A stretch of 64,000 bases of DNA, taken from positions 46,949 to 110,948 of the forward strand of contig JAEKNU010000009.1 in the NCBI GenBank assembly GCA_016838895.1, read 5' to 3'. This DNA comes from Chloroflexota bacterium (lineage in GTDB: Bacteria; Chloroflexota; Anaerolineae; Anaerolineales; Anaerolineaceae). The first letter of the stretch is position 1; the number at the start of each line of letters is the position of its first letter. The notes beneath the pieces are model-generated. The model was not told where the DNA came from, searched no databases, and saw nothing but the letters and a program-made list of their open reading frames with translations. The position numbers were made by a program, and so were the translations under genes. Shown in pieces: positions 61,305 through 64,000 of the stretch.

Positions 61305-62594
61305 ATGAAAAGGACCATAGTTATTTTGCTGGCAATTATGATGGCAATTGTGCCATTGGCTGGCTGTGCCGAGAAGGAAGCAACGCCGATTGAACCTGCT
61401 GCTTCAGGCGAAAAAACAACATTACAGTTCTATATATGGACAGATGAAGAAAGTTATATCACAAAAGTAGTCGATCAGTATAATGCAACCCATGAGAATG
61501 TCGAAGTACAGCTGACTGTTGTTTCAGCGAACGATTATGATGACAAACTTAAGGTTTTGTTATCCGGCGGCGGCGATGTGGACATTGTAGATATCAAAGG
61601 CATGTCACAGGTCTCGACTTACGCAAATGCGGAAGCCCTGTATGATCTGACCGATATGATTTCCGGCAGCAATCTGGATGTTTCCAGCTACGGCCCAATG
61701 TGGGGTACAAGTTCGGTTAACGATAAGTATTATGCGCTTCCAACCAGAACAACCTGCTGGGTAATGTACTACAACAAGGACATTTTTGATGCAGTGGGTA
61801 TCCCATATCCTTCCGAGCAATTGACATGGGCAGAATATCAGGACCTGAGCAACTTGATTTATACAACGCTCCAAGATAAAGGCATCACTGCTGCCGATGG
61901 TTATGAAATCAAAGGTGGCATGTGGGTTGATTGGGTTCTTGAGTATTATGCTATCCAGAGTGGTGTTTATCTGAACTCAGATGATGCGGATGTCATTCGT
62001 GACAGCCTGCAGGTGAGCTACGATATGTATCATATGGATTCCAATTATAGTTTTGAGCAGGTCACAGCCACGGATTATGACTACCTGGCCGAGTTTGAAA
62101 ATGGACATGTAGCTCTGATGCCGAATGGTGAGTGGATGGTTAATATGTTTATGGAAGATATTGCCGCAGGCAAAACGGACCTGAATTGGGGCGCAGCATT
62201 TATGCCGATTCCAGAAGACGCTGAAGAACATACCACTTTTGGTGATTTCCAGTTTGTTGGTATCAGTGCAAAGTCCGAACATCCGCAGGAAAGCTTTGAT
62301 TTCTTGAGTTACCTGTGCGGTGAAGAAGGCGCAACGATCTATTCAGAGTCCGGAATTATCCATGCCTATTCTTCCGATGAAGTTATTGATGCTTATAAAG
62401 AAGCTACGCAAAACGATACCGTTTCCGTATTCTTTGAATCCAAGAAGATTCAGCAGGCTCCGAATGATAGCGGCTATTTCGAAATTCAGACAGCATACAA
62501 GGAAAACGCACAGATTTACTTCCTTGATGAAATTGATCTTGATACGAGTATGACTAACTTCCTGAATCAACGTAGCACGATTCTCGAGAAATAA
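61305..62594 (+). CDS. Carbohydrate ABC importer substrate-binding lipoprotein (CUT1/SBP family 1)
   Basis: A 429-aa lipoprotein with signal peptide and lipobox PLAGC (Cys near residue 21) and GGAGGAGG upstream of the ATG. The mature part begins with a Pro/Ala/Ser linker, then TTLQFYIWTDEESYITKVVD, VDIVDIKGMSQVSTYANAEA and NGHVALMPNGEWMVNM, typical of oligosaccharide-binding proteins. Divergent from the kinase operon across a 179-bp gap. A terminator-like hairpin lies between it and the permease gene. Confidence 0.93.
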   Translation: MKRTIVILLAIMMAIVPLAGCAEKEATPIEPAASGEKTTLQFYIWTDEESYITKVVDQYNATHENVEVQLTVVSANDYDDKLKVLLSGGGDVDIVDIKGMSQVSTYANAEALYDLTDMISGSNLDVSSYGPMWGTSSVNDKYYALPTRTTCWVMYYNKDIFDAVGIPYPSEQLTWAEYQDLSNLIYTTLQDKGITAADGYEIKGGMWVDWVLEYYAIQSGVYLNSDDADVIRDSLQVSYDMYHMDSNYSFEQVTATDYDYLAEFENGHVALMPNGEWMVNMFMEDIAAGKTDLNWGAAFMPIPEDAEEHTTFGDFQFVGISAKSEHPQESFDFLSYLCGEEGATIYSESGIIHAYSSDEVIDAYKEATQNDTVSVFFESKKIQQAPNDSGYFEIQTAYKENAQIYFLDEIDLDTSMTNFLNQRSTILEK

Positions 62595-62610
62595 TTTTAC
62601 CGAAAAATTG

Positions 62611-62654
62611 GAGAGACAGGTCTTGGATATAAAGGAGAGCTGTCTCTCTTTTTT
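62611..62654 (+). terminator. Attenuator/terminator between SBP and permease genes
   Basis: GAGAGACAG (62611-62619) pairs with CTGTCTCTC (62640-62648) followed by six T. Partial read-through would give more binding protein than permease, a common arrangement. Confidence 0.85.
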
Positions 62655-62680
62655 ACTAACAATTAATAATAGCTGATTCT

Positions 62681-63589
62681 TTGGGTATGGTAATGATGAT
62701 GAAAAAAAGGTCCAAAAATGGACGTGTAATTAGAAATAGTATTACAGGCTATTTGTTTGTTTTACCGAGTTTTGCCGGCTTCGCAATTTTTATGCTGATT
62801 CCAATCTTGTATGGTTTCTATGTTTCACTAACAAATTACAATGGTTTTAATAAGTTTGATTTTATCGGGCTTCAGAATTATATAAATATGTTCCATGATA
62901 CATATTTCTTAGTATCACTAAAGAACAATCTACTTTATGCAATTGTAACCGTCCCCCTGACAATCGTTCTTGCGTTACTATTGGCTGTTGCTGTAAAAGC
63001 AGGTGTCAAAGGCTCCGGTATTTTTAAATCCATGTATTTCTTTCCGCAGGTCTGCTCGTATGTTGCAGTCGGCATCGTGTGGGGGATTATATTCAGCTCA
63101 AATGGGCCGTTAAATCTTGCATTGAAGGCGTTCGGCGCTGAGAATGTGCCAACATGGCTTCAAACTTCAAAATGGGCTTTGTGGGCTATTATGCTGGTCG
63201 CAATTTGGAAAAAGCTTGGATATTACATGATCATGCTGCTGGCTGGCATGCAGGCTATTCCGAAGTACATTTATGAGGCTGCGTCCGTTGATGGAGCCAA
63301 TTCGGTCGTTCAGTTTTTCAAAATAACGCTACCCATGCTTTCGCCCACCATGTTTATGGTGATCATCTTTTCGATAATTGATTCATTTCAGGTGTTTGAT
63401 CTGGTGTCAATTATGACAAATGGTGGCCCTGGCACAGCAACAAATGTGTTGGTATTCCGTATTTATCAGGAAGGCTTTAAGAATCTTCATTACGGATACG
63501 CTGCCGCGATGGCTTACTTCCTCTTTGCAGTAATTCTGGTTATCACAATTATTCAGTTTAAATTTCAAGCTAAGTACAGTGTGGATTAA
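62681..63589 (+). CDS. Carbohydrate ABC importer permease 1 (MalF/UgpA-like)
   Basis: A 302-aa membrane protein; the exact start (TTG 62681, or one of the ATG codons at 62687-62701) is open because no RBS stands out. Six helices; the ATPase-contact EAA loop reads YEAASVDGANSVVQFFKITL then P. N-terminal part GYLFVLPSFAGFAIFMLIPI is typical for CUT1 permeases. Works with the SBP upstream and the second permease. Confidence 0.92.
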   Translation: MGMVMMMKKRSKNGRVIRNSITGYLFVLPSFAGFAIFMLIPILYGFYVSLTNYNGFNKFDFIGLQNYINMFHDTYFLVSLKNNLLYAIVTVPLTIVLALLLAVAVKAGVKGSGIFKSMYFFPQVCSYVAVGIVWGIIFSSNGPLNLALKAFGAENVPTWLQTSKWALWAIMLVAIWKKLGYYMIMLLAGMQAIPKYIYEAASVDGANSVVQFFKITLPMLSPTMFMVIIFSIIDSFQVFDLVSIMTNGGPGTATNVLVFRIYQEGFKNLHYGYAAAMAYFLFAVILVITIIQFKFQAKYSVD

Positions 63590-63603
63590 GGGATGGCAAA
63601 CAA

Positions 63604-63954
63604 ATGAAAACTAAAACAACCCCCTCAAGAGTAGTTCTCTTTATTGCATTATTACTGCTTGCCGTGGTTATGATCATCCCCTTTGTCTGGATGCTGTCTG
63701 CTTCGTTTAAATACAATACAGAAATCTTTTCCTACCCCATCAAATGGATTCCTGAAGTGTTCCGATGGGATAATTACCAATATGTATGGACAGAAATAAC
63801 ATTCCCAACTTATTTCTTTAACTCTCTTAAGCTCTCTGTAGTTGTTACAGTGGGGCAGATCATTTTTTGTTCCCTTGCAGCATATTCTTTTTCCAAATTG
63901 CATTATCCGGGAAGAGATAAACTATTTTTGTATCATCTCAATAAAACGGGGTAG
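63604..63954 (+). pseudogene. Carbohydrate ABC importer permease 2 (MalG-like), truncated
   Basis: The first ~110 residues are a normal MalG-type permease (FIALLLLAVVMIIPFVWMLS, YFFNSLKLSVVVTVGQIIFC, AAYSFSKLHYPGRDKLFL), but the frame then changes to YHLNKTG and stops, while the family is ~275 aa and carries its EAA loop later. No continuation in another frame is seen in the remaining ~45 bases. Interruption by an inserted element or a rearrangement at about 63930 is likely. Confidence 0.75.
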
Positions 63955-64000
63955 AGCTAAGATTTAGGAAAAGACCAACCCAAATTAATTTGAGAAGCGC

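Overview
The window looks like part of a bacterial chromosome, most plausibly an anaerobic Chloroflexota (Anaerolineae-like) genome. This is inferred from gene content: ribose-type sugar ABC operons, a split transketolase, Rhs/YD-repeat debris and an extracellular contractile injection system (eCIS) of the kind found in environmental bacteria. No rRNA, tRNA or marker gene is present to prove it. The central block (about 9.7-40.7 kb) is visibly richer in G+C than the A+T-rich metabolic flanks.

Layout. (1) 1-6.1 kb, + strand: end of a sugar-type ABC ATPase, a three-subunit molybdenum hydroxylase (FAD, 2Fe-2S, Mo subunits) and a TIM-barrel sugar isomerase/epimerase. (2) 6.8-9.5 kb, + strand: a compact cassette of LicC-like cytidylyltransferase, CobD/HisC-like PLP enzyme and CDP-alcohol phosphatidyltransferase, which could build a phospholipid head group. 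(3) 9.7-40.7 kb, - strand: one long eCIS gene cluster. In transcription order it runs small protein, sheath, tube, Zn-ribbon baseplate/chaperone protein, disordered protein, DUF4255 terminator protein (Pvc16-like), AAA+ ATPase (Pvc15-like), 94-aa protein, six probable cargo genes (five with a DUF4157 HExxH domain), tube-adaptor, LysM, hub, OB-fold spike, PAAR-like tip, gp25, two baseplate-J proteins, tail-protein-I-like protein, a large DUF6519/beta-helix protein and a transthyretin-like-domain protein. No tape-measure gene was recognised. (4) 40.9-41.8 kb: a SARP/BTAD-type activator on the same strand, ending in its own terminator. Between it and the eCIS operon lie three 6-bp repeats at exact 11-bp spacing, 8 bp from a -10-like box, which is the architecture of SARP-dependent promoters. 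(5) 42.4-45.1 kb: a scrap yard with a truncated yesL (DUF624) copy joined to a GH42 beta-galactosidase fragment, an intact small immunity-like gene and a broken Rhs gene. (6) 45.2-58.0 kb: a SorC-type regulator diverging from a pentose-type operon (split transketolase, FGGY kinase, DUF2291 protein, RbsA, RbsC, a double RbsB lipoprotein, ribokinase, RbsD, FucI-like isomerase). (7) 58.3-64.0 kb: yesL, a response regulator and a sensor kinase (- strand) next to a sugar SBP, a permease and a broken second permease (+ strand).

The eCIS block is the main item. It encodes the recognisable core of a contractile nanomachine plus an unusually dense internal cargo battery. Three cargo proteins carry a second HExxH motif, and two carry OmpA-like or peptidoglycan-binding-like segments that hint at bacterial envelopes as targets. 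The adjacent SARP-like gene and the repeat-bearing promoter suggest a dedicated on-switch. The left and right flanks are ordinary carbohydrate and redox metabolism.
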